From Sphingomonas sp. CCH21-G11 (GTDB taxonomy: Bacteria; Pseudomonadota; Alphaproteobacteria; Sphingomonadales; Sphingomonadaceae), in contig NZ_LSHX01000032.1 of NCBI RefSeq assembly GCF_001555965.1, positions 31,715 through 95,714 of the forward strand: a stretch of DNA of 64,000 nt, written 5' to 3'. The notes under the pieces are model-generated. The model worked only from the letters and a program-made list of their open reading frames with translations, was not told where the DNA came from and did no database searches. The position numbers and the translations under genes were made by a program. Below are positions 54,669 through 63,926 of this stretch, piece by piece (position 1 is the stretch's first letter; the number at the start of each line of letters is the position of its first letter).

Positions 54669-55109
54669 TCAGGCCGCGTCCGGATCGATCAGGCGCAGCG
54701 CCATCTCGACCTTGATCGGCGAGGACGGTTCGAGCGCGGGCAGCGGCATGACGCGAATCGCGATGCCCGCCAGCCGCCGCTGCTCAATCTCGTCGGGCAG
54801 GCGATCGGGATGATCGTCGACGCGGACGATCATCGCGACGGGCACGTCGCGGACGAAGGGCAGGGGGACGATGCCGACACCGCGCACCTCGATCTTGCCG
54901 GCGATCGGTTCGGGGGGTGAGGCGACGAGCTGGCGTCCGCGCCGCTGCACCAAGGTATAGTCGTCGCTGATCAGCTGCGCGCCGCGATCGATCAGACGCA
55001 GCGCCAGGTCGGACTTGCCGACGCCGGACCGCCCCTCGATCAGTACCGCGCGGCCCTCGATCGCGACCGCGGAGGCGTGCACCGTTTCGGCGGACAGTTC
55101 GGTCGTCAC
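54669..55109 (-). CDS. hprK: HPr kinase/phosphorylase, short form
   Basis: 146 residues, only the C-terminal kinase core (Walker A GRSGVGKSD at 26-34; KIEVRGVGIVPLP). The N-terminal domain of the firmicute enzyme is absent, as is normal in alphaproteobacteria. Phosphorylates HPr Ser48. The start overlaps the end of chvG by four nt. Confidence 0.93.
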   Translation of the reverse strand: MTTELSAETVHASAVAIEGRAVLIEGRSGVGKSDLALRLIDRGAQLISDDYTLVQRRGRQLVASPPEPIAGKIEVRGVGIVPLPFVRDVPVAMIVRVDDHPDRLPDEIEQRRLAGIAIRVMPLPALEPSSPIKVEMALRLIDPDAA

Positions 55110-56680
55110 GGCCGCGCCGCCAGCGGCAGCCGCACGACAAAGCGTGCGCCGGTGGTTCGATCCGCCCGTGATTCGACCGCGATCATGCCCTGATGTCCTT
55201 CGACAATCGTGCGCGCGATGGCAAGCCCCAGCCCCGAATGCTGGCCGAACGCCTCGCCCTGCGGGCGTACCGAATGAAAGCGGTGGAACACCGCCTCGCG
55301 CGCGTCCTCCGGCACGCCGGGGCCTTCGTCCTCGACGGCGACCTGGGCGATATCGCCGACATGGGTGGCGATCACGCGGATGCTGCCGCGATCGGGCGAA
55401 AAGGACAGCGCATTGTCGAGCAGGTTGGCGAAGACGCGCTCCAGCCGCGATCCCTCGCCCATCACGATAAGCGGATCGTCGATCCGCGCGTCGAAGGCGA
55501 GCGCGATATCGCGGCTGATCCCGCGGTCGATGCGGGCGCGGACCAGCGCGTCGAGCATCGCGGTCAGCGACACCGGCTCGAACTGCGCGCGGCTCAGCTG
55601 CGCGTCGAGCCGCGAGGCATCGGAGATGTCGGTGATCAGCCGGTCGAGCCGCAGCACGTCGTCGCGCACGATCGCCAGCAGCCGCGCCTGCAGCTCCGGG
55701 TCGCGGACGTTGCCCAGGCTCTCCACCGCCGAGCGCAGCGACGCCAGCGGGTTCTTGAGCTCGTGCGTCACATCGGCGGCGAAGGCCTCGGTCGCGTCGA
55801 TCCGCGCGGTGAGCGCCTGACTCATGTCGGAGAGGGCGCGGGCCAGCATCCCGATCTCGTCACGGCGCGACGGGAGGCGCGGCACCACCACTTCGCGTGC
55901 ACGCCCCAGCCGCACGCGCACGGCGGCGCGGGCCAGCCGGCGCAGCGGCCGCACGATCGTGCGCGCCAGGAACAGCGACAGCAGCACCGACACCAGCGTG
56001 ACGATGCCCATGACCACGCTCAGTCGGTAGCGTTCGAGCCGGACCGTCTGGGTGATGTCGAGCGCGTTGACCACCGACATCGCGACTTCGCCGCTGGGCA
56101 GGGGTGAGGCGGCGGTGATCACTGTTGTGCGATCCGGCGCGCGCCATACCGACGCTGCGGCCGACCCGGTGGTGCGCGCCGCCTGGACATCGGGCCAGAC
56201 ATCGCCGCGATCGTCGGCGGGCTCGCGATAGAGCGGCGCGCGCGCGGTGCGCACGACCGTGTCGATCACCGCGTCCAGGAACCGCGCGGCGTCCTGTTGC
56301 CACGGGTCGCGATCGGGATCGCGCAGCCGGAAATTGCGCAGCCCGAGCGCGCGCGTGTCGAGTTCGAGGCGACCGTCCGTATCGTACAGCCGCAGCCGCG
56401 ATCCGGTCGATTCCGCGAGGCTGAGGAACAGTGCGCGGCGCTCCGGCCTGGGTGCCGCGGCCATCGCCGCCGCGATCAGCCGCGCCTCCAGCGTCGCGCG
56501 CGCGACGCGGCTGTCGATGATCCGCGCGCGATAGGTGTCGAGGTAGAAAAAGCCGCCGGCCAGCAGCGCCAGCGCGAAGATGTTGACGAACAGGATGCGC
56601 GGCGTGAGGCTGACGCGGCCCGACCAGCGCAGCGACAGCTCGCGCTCGTCACTCGTCGACGAAGCGATAGCCCGCGCCAT
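55106..56680 (-). CDS. chvG: Two-component sensor kinase ChvG
   Basis: 524 residues if started at ATG 56680, which overlaps chvI by 32 nt; no other usual start codon exists in the frame near the conserved [15 protein letters not shown]. Two membrane helices (about 30-50 and 240-260) flank a periplasmic sensor; HAMP; H-box with His306 in VTHELKNPL; HATPase N, G1, G2 boxes ([31 protein letters not shown]). ChvG/ChvI (ExoS/ChvI) sense acid and envelope state. Confidence 0.93.
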   Translation of the reverse strand: MARAIASSTSDERELSLRWSGRVSLTPRILFVNIFALALLAGGFFYLDTYRARIIDSRVARATLEARLIAAAMAAAPRPERRALFLSLAESTGSRLRLYDTDGRLELDTRALGLRNFRLRDPDRDPWQQDAARFLDAVIDTVVRTARAPLYREPADDRGDVWPDVQAARTTGSAAASVWRAPDRTTVITAASPLPSGEVAMSVVNALDITQTVRLERYRLSVVMGIVTLVSVLLSLFLARTIVRPLRRLARAAVRVRLGRAREVVVPRLPSRRDEIGMLARALSDMSQALTARIDATEAFAADVTHELKNPLASLRSAVESLGNVRDPELQARLLAIVRDDVLRLDRLITDISDASRLDAQLSRAQFEPVSLTAMLDALVRARIDRGISRDIALAFDARIDDPLIVMGEGSRLERVFANLLDNALSFSPDRGSIRVIATHVGDIAQVAVEDEGPGVPEDAREAVFHRFHSVRPQGEAFGQHSGLGLAIARTIVEGHQGMIAVESRADRTTGARFVVRLPLAARP

Positions 56681-57353
56681 ACAATGTCTTGATTGCGTCG
56701 AAGGTGGCGTCGACCTGGCGGAACTTGCGGCGCACGCGCTTGATGTGGCTGTCGATGGTGCGGTCGTCGACATAGATGTCGTCGTGATAGGCCGCATCCA
56801 TCAACTGGTTGCGCGTCTTCACGATACCGGGCCGCTGCGCCAGCGTTTCCAGGATCATGAATTCGGTGACGGTCAGCGTGACCGGCTGTCCGGCCCAGGT
56901 AACGCCGTGGCGCGACGGATCCATCGTCAGCCGTCCGCGCACAATGCGCGGCGCGCTTTCATCCTCGGCATCGTCGGCGGCGGCCAGCACCTCTGCCCGG
57001 CGGAGCAGCGCGCGGATGCGGGCGATCAGCAGGCGCTGGGAAAAGGGCTTGGCGATGTAGTCGTCGGCGCCCATCGCGAGACCCAGCGCCTCGTCAAGCT
57101 CGTCATCCTTGCTGGTCAGGAAGATGACGGGAATGTTCGACCGCTCGCGCAGCCGGCGCAGCAGCTCCAGTCCGTCCATGCGCGGCATCTTGATGTCGAG
57201 CACCGCAAGATCGGGCGGATTGTCGATCAGCGCCTTCAATGCCGCTTCGCCGTCCGAATAGACGCGCGTCGCGAATCCCTCCGCCTGCAGCGCGATCGAC
57301 ACCGAAGTCAGAATGTTGCGGTCGTCGTCGACCAGCGCAATCGAAGCGGTCAT
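56649..57353 (-). CDS. chvI: Response regulator ChvI
   Basis: 234 residues, OmpR type. Acidic pair at 9-11, phosphorylated Asp53 in [13 protein letters not shown], Lys in IAKPF, and a winged-helix domain ([32 protein letters not shown]). Divergent from pckA with 214 nt between; the same arrangement is conserved in rhizobia. Confidence 0.95.
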   Translation of the reverse strand: MTASIALVDDDRNILTSVSIALQAEGFATRVYSDGEAALKALIDNPPDLAVLDIKMPRMDGLELLRRLRERSNIPVIFLTSKDDELDEALGLAMGADDYIAKPFSQRLLIARIRALLRRAEVLAAADDAEDESAPRIVRGRLTMDPSRHGVTWAGQPVTLTVTEFMILETLAQRPGIVKTRNQLMDAAYHDDIYVDDRTIDSHIKRVRRKFRQVDATFDAIKTLYGAGYRFVDE

Positions 57354-57451
57354 CCGGGCCCTGCAGGTTGCGACTGAGGATGGGCCTAGTCCAGTTCGGC
57401 GCCGCGCTCAACCGCCTGATCCCGCGACAGCAAGGATGCAGGTGCGGCGGT

Positions 57452-57496
57452 TTGACGCTGTGCGATTCGCTCATTATGCGCGATGCATACGTATGC
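57452..57496 (+). promoter_or_regulatory. Candidate pckA promoter with palindromic operator
   Basis: TTGACG (57452-57457), 16 nt, TTATGC (57474-57479), then the perfect 12-bp palindrome GCATACGTATGC at 57485-57496, about where +1 would be and 71 nt before the ATG. A repressor at this site could block initiation. Which protein binds is unknown. Confidence 0.55.
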
Positions 57497-57567
57497 GACG
57501 GCACCAAGTGCCGCGATTGCCAAAAAGAACGCCGCGCGCAGTTCGACGCAGCGGCGGAAAAGGAGAG

Positions 57568-59193
57568 ATGCCGGTGATTCAAACGCTGCTTCGGGTGGGC
57601 GACGATGTCGTGCCGTTGCCCGCCGACGCGCTGGTGCATGCCAATCTGGAAGCCGCCCGGCTGGTCGAGCACGCCATCCTGCGCGGCGAGGGACAGCTGG
57701 CGCGCCACGGCCCGCTGGTCGTCGCGACGGGGCGGCATACCGGCCGCTCGGCGAATGACCGGTTCATCGTCCGCGACGCGCAGACCGACCAGACCGTGTG
57801 GTGGGGCAAGTCGAACCGCGACATGACGCCCGCTCATTTCGCCGCGCTGAAGACGGATTTTCTGGCGGCGCTGGGCCGGCTGAACCAGCTGTATGTCCAG
57901 GACCTGTTCGGCGGATCGCAGCCCGAACATCGCGTCCGCGTGCGCGTCATCACGCAGCTGGCCTGGCACAGCCTGTTCATCCGCACGATGCTCGTCCGCC
58001 CGCAGCCGAACGAGCTTGCCGGCTTCGCGGCGGATTACACGATCATCGACCTGCCCGATTTCCGCGCCGATCCCGCGCGCCATGGTTGCCGAAGCGAGAC
58101 GGTGATCGCGGTCAACTTCACCGAGCGGCTGATCCTGATCGGCGGCACCGCCTATGCAGGCGAGATGAAGAAAAGCGTGTTCGGCCTGCTCAACTATCTG
58201 CTGCCCGAACAGGGCATCATGCCGATGCACTGTTCGGCGAACATCGGCCCGGACGGCGACACGGCGATCTTCTTCGGCCTGTCGGGCACCGGCAAGACGA
58301 CGCTGAGCGCGGATGCGTCGCGCACGCTGATCGGTGACGACGAACATGGCTGGTCCGACACCGCGGTCTTCAACTTCGAAGGCGGCTGCTATGCCAAGAT
58401 GATCCGCCTGTCCGCCGACGCCGAGCCCGAGATCTTCGCGACCACGCGGCGTTTCGGCACCGTGCTGGAGAATGTCGTGATGGACGAGGTCACGCGCGAG
58501 CTCGACTTCGACGACAATCGCCTGGCGGAAAATACCCGCGGTGCCTATCCGATCGACTTCATCCCCAATGCCAGCGCGCGGAATATGGGGCCGGTGCCGC
58601 GCAACATCGTGATGCTGACCGCGGACGCGTTCGGCGTGCTGCCGCCGATCGCGCGGCTGACGCCGGACCAGGCGATGTACCATTTCCTGTCGGGCTATAC
58701 CGCCAAGGTGGCAGGCACCGAGATCGGCGTGACCGAGCCGGAGGCGACGTTTTCGACGTGCTTCGGCGCGCCGTTCATGCCGCGCCATCCGTCCGTCTAT
58801 GGCAACCTGCTCAAGCAGCGCATCGCCAGCGGCAATGTCGACTGCTGGCTGGTCAATACCGGCTGGACCGGCGGGAAGTACGGCGTCGGCAACCGGATGC
58901 CGATCAAGGTCACGCGCGCGCTGCTCAACGCGGCGCTCGACGGCAGCCTGAACGATGCCGAGTTCCGCACCGATCCGAATTTCGGTTTCGCCGTGCCGGT
59001 CAGCGTGCCGGGGGTCGATCCCGCGATCCTCGATCCGCGCATGACCTGGACCGATCCGGCCGACTATGACGCGACCGCAGCCCGGCTGGTCGACCTGTTC
59101 AACGCCAATTTCGCGCCGTTCGCGGATCATGTCGATGCAGGCGTGCGGGCGGCGGCACCCCGGGTGCGACAACGCGAGGCCGAACCCGCCTGA
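57568..59193 (+). CDS. pckA: Phosphoenolpyruvate carboxykinase (ATP)
   Basis: 541 residues. [34 protein letters not shown] with the P-loop GLSGTGKTT at about 237-245, LIGDDEHGW and the C-terminal [15 protein letters not shown]. Converts oxaloacetate to PEP. AAGGAG lies only 2 nt before ATG 57568; a GTG at 57574 has better spacing and may be the true start. Divergent from chvI. Confidence 0.96.
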   Translation: MPVIQTLLRVGDDVVPLPADALVHANLEAARLVEHAILRGEGQLARHGPLVVATGRHTGRSANDRFIVRDAQTDQTVWWGKSNRDMTPAHFAALKTDFLAALGRLNQLYVQDLFGGSQPEHRVRVRVITQLAWHSLFIRTMLVRPQPNELAGFAADYTIIDLPDFRADPARHGCRSETVIAVNFTERLILIGGTAYAGEMKKSVFGLLNYLLPEQGIMPMHCSANIGPDGDTAIFFGLSGTGKTTLSADASRTLIGDDEHGWSDTAVFNFEGGCYAKMIRLSADAEPEIFATTRRFGTVLENVVMDEVTRELDFDDNRLAENTRGAYPIDFIPNASARNMGPVPRNIVMLTADAFGVLPPIARLTPDQAMYHFLSGYTAKVAGTEIGVTEPEATFSTCFGAPFMPRHPSVYGNLLKQRIASGNVDCWLVNTGWTGGKYGVGNRMPIKVTRALLNAALDGSLNDAEFRTDPNFGFAVPVSVPGVDPAILDPRMTWTDPADYDATAARLVDLFNANFAPFADHVDAGVRAAAPRVRQREAEPA

Positions 59194-59195
59194 CC

Positions 59196-59222
59196 GGCCC
59201 GACCTGATCGGGCCACCCTTTC
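59196..59222 (+). terminator. Candidate terminator after pckA
   Basis: A 7-bp stem GGCCCGA/TCGGGCC (59196-59214) with a 5-nt loop, 2 nt past the stop, followed by CACCCTTTC. The U-run is weak, so only moderate confidence. Confidence 0.45.
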
Positions 59223-59240
59223 AACAAGGAACGTCCGATC

Positions 59241-59708
59241 ATGTCCGAAGACAACGAAGCCCTCCTGTTTGCCGACGATGCCGCGATCGCGGCGGTCGGC
59301 AATGGCTTGCTCGACCGCGATCTGCCGCGTCCCGCGTGGACGCACGAGGCGCATCTCGCCGCCTGCGCATGGCTGATCCGTATGCGCCCCGACATCGATC
59401 TGGAGCACGAGCTTCCCGCCATCATCCGCGGCTACAATGCCGCGGTCGGCGGGGTGAACGACGATCACCAGGGCTATCACGAGACGATCACCCAGTTCAT
59501 GCTGGCGACCGTGCGCGCATTCCTGGCGCGGGCGGAGATGGCGATCCCCCTGGTCGACGCGGTCAACGCGCTGCTCGTCGCGCCGGAGGGGCACCGCGAA
59601 TGGCCGTTGCGCTTCTATTCGCGCGAACGCCTGTTCTCGGTCGAGGCGCGACGCGGATGGGTTGACCCGGACCTGATCGGGACTGTTCCACGACAGCCGT
59701 CGACCTGA
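59241..59708 (+). CDS. Conserved hypothetical protein
   Basis: 155 residues, cytoplasmic, helical. The fragments RPAWTHEAHLAACAWLIRMR, YNAAVGGVNDDHQGYHETIT and REWPLRFYSRERLFSVEARR look strongly constrained; I recall similar unnamed proteins but no function. RBS AAGGA about 12 nt upstream. Between pckA and the DUF937 gene on the same strand. Confidence 0.8.
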   Translation: MSEDNEALLFADDAAIAAVGNGLLDRDLPRPAWTHEAHLAACAWLIRMRPDIDLEHELPAIIRGYNAAVGGVNDDHQGYHETITQFMLATVRAFLARAEMAIPLVDAVNALLVAPEGHREWPLRFYSRERLFSVEARRGWVDPDLIGTVPRQPST

Positions 59709-59793
59709 CATCCTGCATGTGTCACGTTTCTCGGCTATGGTCGCATCGATCGGCACAGGGGTTGCGCCTGGCCGGGATGGACGGGAGGACCAC

Positions 59794-60120
59794 ATGAACA
59801 TCGCTGCCATGCTTGCGCAACTCGGGGACCATGTCGAACTCGCCAACATGGCGACCAAGCTGGGCCTGCCCGCCGACCAGGTCGAAGCTGCCGTCGCGTC
59901 GCTGGCAAAGGCGCATGTCGCACCGACCGACACGCTGCAGACCGCAGCCGCCGACACGGGGCTGGGCGTCGACCAGCTGCGCCAGATCGTCGAGCAGATC
60001 GGCGGCGAGGGGTCGCTGACGCGCTTCGTCCAGCTGCTCAACGACGAATCGGGCGGCGGCGGCGGGCTGCTGGGCCAGATCGGGTCGATCGCGGGCGGGT
60101 TCCTCAACAACAAGGGCTGA
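59794..60120 (+). CDS. DUF937 (YidB-like) protein
   Basis: 108 residues from ATG 59794 with GGGAGGACC just upstream. Helical, with the tail GGGGGLLGQIGSIAGGFLNN typical of YidB-type DUF937 proteins. Function unknown. Confidence 0.75.
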   Translation: MNIAAMLAQLGDHVELANMATKLGLPADQVEAAVASLAKAHVAPTDTLQTAAADTGLGVDQLRQIVEQIGGEGSLTRFVQLLNDESGGGGGLLGQIGSIAGGFLNNKG

Positions 60121-60153
60121 TCCGCCGCACGCCCGGGAACCCTTGCCCCGGTC

Positions 60154-61236
60154 ATGCGCTTGACGGCCATGCCGACCCTCGACCTGTTTGGCTGGGCCGT
60201 GCCGGTCCTGGTCGTCGACCTGAGCACCGTCGCCATCGCCGTCGTCGCGGCGCTGGCGCTTCACTGGCTCGTCTTTCGCATTGCCGGCCGGATCGCGGCG
60301 CGGACCCCCGACAGCGGCGACGACATTCTGGTCGCCCATGCCCGGCGGCCGTCGCGGTGGATTCTGGTCGCGATCGCGCTCGCGGCCGTACGCGGTGTCA
60401 TCCACCTTCCCGATGGCGCCAACCGGCTGTGGACGCTGCTCGCGGGCCTGATCGTGCCGGCGCTGATCGGCTGGCTGGCGATCGCGCTGATCCGCGGCGT
60501 GAACGACGTGATCGCGGTCCATGCCGACATTTCCATCGAGGACAATCTGAACGCGCGTCGCAAACGCACGCGCAGCGCGATCCTGGGGCGGATCGCGGTG
60601 TTCGTCGTCGGGTTCGTGACCGTGTGCGTCATGCTGCTCAGCATTCCCAGCGTGCGCAATGTCGGCGTGACGCTGATGGCGTCGGCGGGGCTGGCGGGGC
60701 TGGCGGTCGGCGCGGCGGCGCAGCCCGCGCTCAAGAACCTGATCGCCGGCATCCAGATGGCGTTCACCGAGCCGATCCGCATCGACGATGTCGTCATCAT
60801 CGAGGGCGAATGGGGGCGGATCGAGGAAATCCGGCTGACCTATGTGATCGTGCGCATCTGGGACGACCGGCGGCTGGTCGTGCCGGTCAGCAAGTTCCTG
60901 GAGGACAGTTTCCAGAACTGGACGCGCACGTCGAGCGCGCTGATGGGCACGGTGTTCCTTCACCTCGACCCGCGCGCCGATGTCGCGCGGATCCGCGCGA
61001 AGGCGGAGGAACTGGTGGCCGCGCACCCCAAATGGGACCGCCGCGTCATCGGCACCCAAGTCACCGAACAGCGCCGCGACGCGATCGAGGTCCGCGTCCT
61101 CGTCAGCGCCGCCGATGCCGGCCGTGCGTTCGATCTGCGCTGCGACCTGCGCGAGGGGTTGATGCGCTACATCGCCGACGAGATGCCCGAGGCGTTGCCG
61201 CGCGAGCGCCTGGCGGTCGAGCCGATTACGGCCTGA
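60154..61236 (+). CDS. MscS-family mechanosensitive ion channel
   Basis: 360 residues (355 from a second ATG at 60169). Four to five helices in the first 200 residues; the pore-lining helix LMASAGLAGLAVGAAAQPAL, then NLIAGIQMAFTEPIRIDDVV and the beta-domain RLTYVIVRIWDDRRLVVP. Opens under osmotic downshock. Alone, followed by a palindromic repeat. Confidence 0.92.
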   Translation: MRLTAMPTLDLFGWAVPVLVVDLSTVAIAVVAALALHWLVFRIAGRIAARTPDSGDDILVAHARRPSRWILVAIALAAVRGVIHLPDGANRLWTLLAGLIVPALIGWLAIALIRGVNDVIAVHADISIEDNLNARRKRTRSAILGRIAVFVVGFVTVCVMLLSIPSVRNVGVTLMASAGLAGLAVGAAAQPALKNLIAGIQMAFTEPIRIDDVVIIEGEWGRIEEIRLTYVIVRIWDDRRLVVPVSKFLEDSFQNWTRTSSALMGTVFLHLDPRADVARIRAKAEELVAAHPKWDRRVIGTQVTEQRRDAIEVRVLVSAADAGRAFDLRCDLREGLMRYIADEMPEALPRERLAVEPITA

Positions 61237-61244
61237 CCAAGCGT

Positions 61245-61390
61245 CGTCACCCCGGCCTTGTGCCGGGGTCCACCGTGCCGCTCGCCCAGCGGGCGGACTC
61301 TCGTGCGCAATCGGTGCCGGCGAGGTGTCGCGCAACGTTCGAGACGAGTGCAGGTGGAGAAGCGGACCCCGGCACGAGGCCGGGGTAACG
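61245..61390. repeat. Dispersed palindromic repeat, CGTCACCCCGG...CCGGGGTAACG type
   Basis: Arms CGTCACCCCGGCC...GGCCGGGGTAACG; the inner part CTTGTGCCGGGGTCC pairs with GGACCCCGGCACGAG. Sister of the units at 31178 and 63284. It occupies nearly all of the 61237-61416 gap. Confidence 0.75.
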
Positions 61391-61416
61391 GTCGGCGGGG
61401 TATAGCGCCTGAGCCG

Positions 61417-63228
61417 TCACGCCCGCCGGCTTGCGATGAACGCATCGACGTCGCGCTCGACGACCAGCAGCGGGCGGCCGCCGCCGGCGACCACCAGATC
61501 GTTGAAGTCGCGGACGTCGAAGCGCGTGCCGAGCGCGGCTTGGGCCTTGCGGCGCTGGCGATTGATCTCGGTATGGCCGATCTTGTAGCCGCACGCCTGG
61601 CCCGGCCACACGCAATAGCGGTCGATCTCGCTGGTCACGCCGTCGATCGTGTCGCCGGTCGCCTCCGCGAACCAGGCGCGTGCCTTGTCGCGGTCCCAGC
61701 GCTTCGCGTGGATGCCGGTGTCGACCACCATGCGCGCGGCGCGGAACGCCATCGAGGCGAGATAGCCGAGCCGCCCGACCTGATCGCCTTCATAGACGCC
61801 CAGCTCGCCCGCAATCTGTTCGGCATAGAGCGCCCAGCCTTCGGAATAGGCGCTGAAGCCCATCAGCGTGCGGAGCAGCGGCAGGCGGTTGGCATATTCG
61901 CCCTGCCAGACATGGCCAGGGATCGCTTCATGATAGGTCAGCGTCGGCAGGCTGAAGCGGGTATGCATGTCGGTCGAGCGCAGGTTGATCCAGAAGCGCC
62001 CCGGCACCGTGCCGTCGATCGACCCCGCGCCGCCATAGGCGCCCGGCGCGCCGATTTCCTCGGCGGGCGCGATCCGCTTCACCTCGACATTGCCCCGGAC
62101 CAGCGTGCGGAACGCGCCCGGCACGCGCGGGCGCAGATCATCGATGCGCTGGCGGATGAACGCCATGATCTCGGCGCGGCCCGGATCGCCCTCGGCAAAG
62201 GTGAAGCGCGGGTCCTTGGCGAGCGCCAGCATCCGCGCGCCGACCGAACCGTCGGCATAGCCCAGCCCCTTCAGGATCGCGTCCATCTCGCCATGCAGTT
62301 CGGTGAGCTGGCGATTGCCCTCGTCGTGCACCTCGTCGGGCGTCATGCGGGTGGTGGAGGCGGCGCGCAATGCCCAGGCGTAATAGGCGTCGCCCTGGGG
62401 CCGGGCCCACATGCCGGCGTCGGACTTTGCCATGCCGGCGTGGCGCGCGAGCTCGGCGATCTGGCGGTCGAGCGCGGGCTGGATTTCGGCGGCAACGATG
62501 CGTTCGGCGCGCGGCGCCCAGTCGCCGGGGATGGCGCGGGTGCGATCGCGCAGCGAGGTGACCAGAAGCGCCTCGCCGGCCGCCTCGCCACGGGTCAGCC
62601 GCATCGCCGCCAGGGTCTTGGCGAGGATGAAGTCGGGGGCGACCACGCCCATGCCGCGCGCGGCGCGCAGGCGTTCGGTTTCGCCGTCGAGCTGCGCGGG
62701 AATCGCGGACAGGCGCGCCAGATAGGCGTCGGCGTCGGCCGCATTTTCGATGACGTGGCTGGCGTCGAGGAATTTGGGCGCGTCGAGATAGGCACCCATA
62801 TTCTGCGCGACGGGATAGGGGCCGTTGCGCCAACCGCCGATCGCGACATCGCCATAACCGAAGCCATAGCCTTCCAGCGCGGTGGCATAGGCGGTCTGCG
62901 CGATGTCGAGTGTCTTGGCCGTCTCGCCCCGCGCCTGCGGCAGCACGGCGTCGATGCGGCCCAGCGCATCCTTCAGCCAGGCGCGTTCGGCGGCGACGCC
63001 GGCAAACGACCTGTCCTCCATCCGCGACTTGAGCGCGGCACGCGCGCCCCGGTCGATGCCGAGCCCGGTCGCCGATCCGGGCGACAGGCGCAGATAGGAT
63101 TCGGCGAGATCGTCGGCGAGGGCCGCCGCACGATCGGTGCGGGCCAGCGCCAGGTCGGGAAAGGCCGCGACAAAGGCGGCGGAACCGGCACCGGCGAGCA
63201 ACTGGCGGCGGGAAAGGGCGGGCATCAT
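61417..63228 (-). CDS. DUF885 family protein (metallopeptidase-like), Tat-exported
   Basis: 603 residues. Tat-type signal SRRQLLAGAGSAAFVAAF. The HExxxGH-type motif TYHEAIPGHVWQGEYANRL around residue 430 marks the DUF885 zinc-peptidase-like fold; FSAYSEGWALYAEQIAGELG with the third ligand Glu follows. Predicted secreted peptidase; substrate unknown. Confidence 0.85.
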   Translation of the reverse strand: MMPALSRRQLLAGAGSAAFVAAFPDLALARTDRAAALADDLAESYLRLSPGSATGLGIDRGARAALKSRMEDRSFAGVAAERAWLKDALGRIDAVLPQARGETAKTLDIAQTAYATALEGYGFGYGDVAIGGWRNGPYPVAQNMGAYLDAPKFLDASHVIENAADADAYLARLSAIPAQLDGETERLRAARGMGVVAPDFILAKTLAAMRLTRGEAAGEALLVTSLRDRTRAIPGDWAPRAERIVAAEIQPALDRQIAELARHAGMAKSDAGMWARPQGDAYYAWALRAASTTRMTPDEVHDEGNRQLTELHGEMDAILKGLGYADGSVGARMLALAKDPRFTFAEGDPGRAEIMAFIRQRIDDLRPRVPGAFRTLVRGNVEVKRIAPAEEIGAPGAYGGAGSIDGTVPGRFWINLRSTDMHTRFSLPTLTYHEAIPGHVWQGEYANRLPLLRTLMGFSAYSEGWALYAEQIAGELGVYEGDQVGRLGYLASMAFRAARMVVDTGIHAKRWDRDKARAWFAEATGDTIDGVTSEIDRYCVWPGQACGYKIGHTEINRQRRKAQAALGTRFDVRDFNDLVVAGGGRPLLVVERDVDAFIASRRA

Positions 63229-63283
63229 CTTCTCCGGGAGGTGTGGTGGTGTGGGTTTAAGTTTGGCCGATTTCTTGACTGGC

Positions 63284-63435
63284 CGTCACCCCGGCCTCGT
63301 GCCGGGGTCCACCGTGCAAGACGCACGGACGCCTGACCTTCGCGTCGCGCCACGCCCTGCGGCACCGTCTGCGCCCACCACTACGCGCATTCCGCTGAGT
63401 GTCACGGTGGACCCCGGCACGGGGCCGGGGTGACG
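63284..63435. repeat. Dispersed palindromic repeat, CGTCACCCCGG...CCGGGGTGACG type
   Basis: Outer arms CGTCACCCCGGCC and GGCCGGGGTGACG, and the inner GTGCCGGGGTCCACCGTG with CACGGTGGACCCCGGCAC. The third full copy of this family in the window; it fills the 63229-63479 gap. Confidence 0.75.
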
Positions 63436-63479
63436 ATCGGGGTGGAAGGGAAGCGAGCAGGGCAATTTAGGTCTGATTC

Positions 63480-63926
63480 TCAGGAAAGGGCCGGGGGTTC
63501 AGGCTCGACCCGGGCGACACCTTGTTCGATCGCGATCACCCGCATCCGTGTGCCGACCGGGGCATCGGGGCCGCGCGCCGGCCATTCGCCGTCGCCGATC
63601 CGCACCCGGCCTTCGCCCGCGACGATCGCTTCGGCGACGATGGCGCGCGCGCCCGCCAGCCGGGCGGCGCGGTCATTGAGCAGCGGGTCCGTCGTGGCGA
63701 CCGGATAGTCGCGATACCAGCGTCGGCCGATCAGCACCGTTACCGCCGTCCAGGCCCCGAAGCTGAGCAGCTGTCCGCCCAGCCCGAGCCCGGGCAGCAC
63801 CCCGGCCAGGATCGCGGTGATCGCCGCCGCGAGCGCGGCAAAGGCGAGGAACACGCCGGGCAGCAGCAATTCGGTCGCGCCGAGCACGACTGCGACGATC
63901 GCCCAGACGATCCACGGCTCGTTCAT
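63480..63926 (-). CDS. NfeD-like membrane protein
   Basis: 148 residues. Two or three N-terminal helices (WIVWAIVAVVLGATELLLPG, FLAFAALAAAITAILAGVLP), then a soluble OB-fold domain (VRIGDGEWPARGPDAPVGTR, VIAIEQGVARVEP). NfeD proteins usually pair with a stomatin/SPFH gene; its partner would lie beyond the window. The start region lies in the perfect inverted repeat at the window end. Confidence 0.9.
   Translation of the reverse strand: MNEPWIVWAIVAVVLGATELLLPGVFLAFAALAAAITAILAGVLPGLGLGGQLLSFGAWTAVTVLIGRRWYRDYPVATTDPLLNDRAARLAGARAIVAEAIVAGEGRVRIGDGEWPARGPDAPVGTRMRVIAIEQGVARVEPEPPALS

Noticed and set aside
57103..59172. Minus-strand ORF of 689 residues opposite pckA
   Set aside because: Antisense shadow; pckA has all its catalytic motifs on the plus strand.
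61258..63336. Plus-strand ORF of 692 residues opposite the DUF885 gene
   Set aside because: Antisense shadow with no recognisable domain; DUF885 gene has signal peptide and metal motif.
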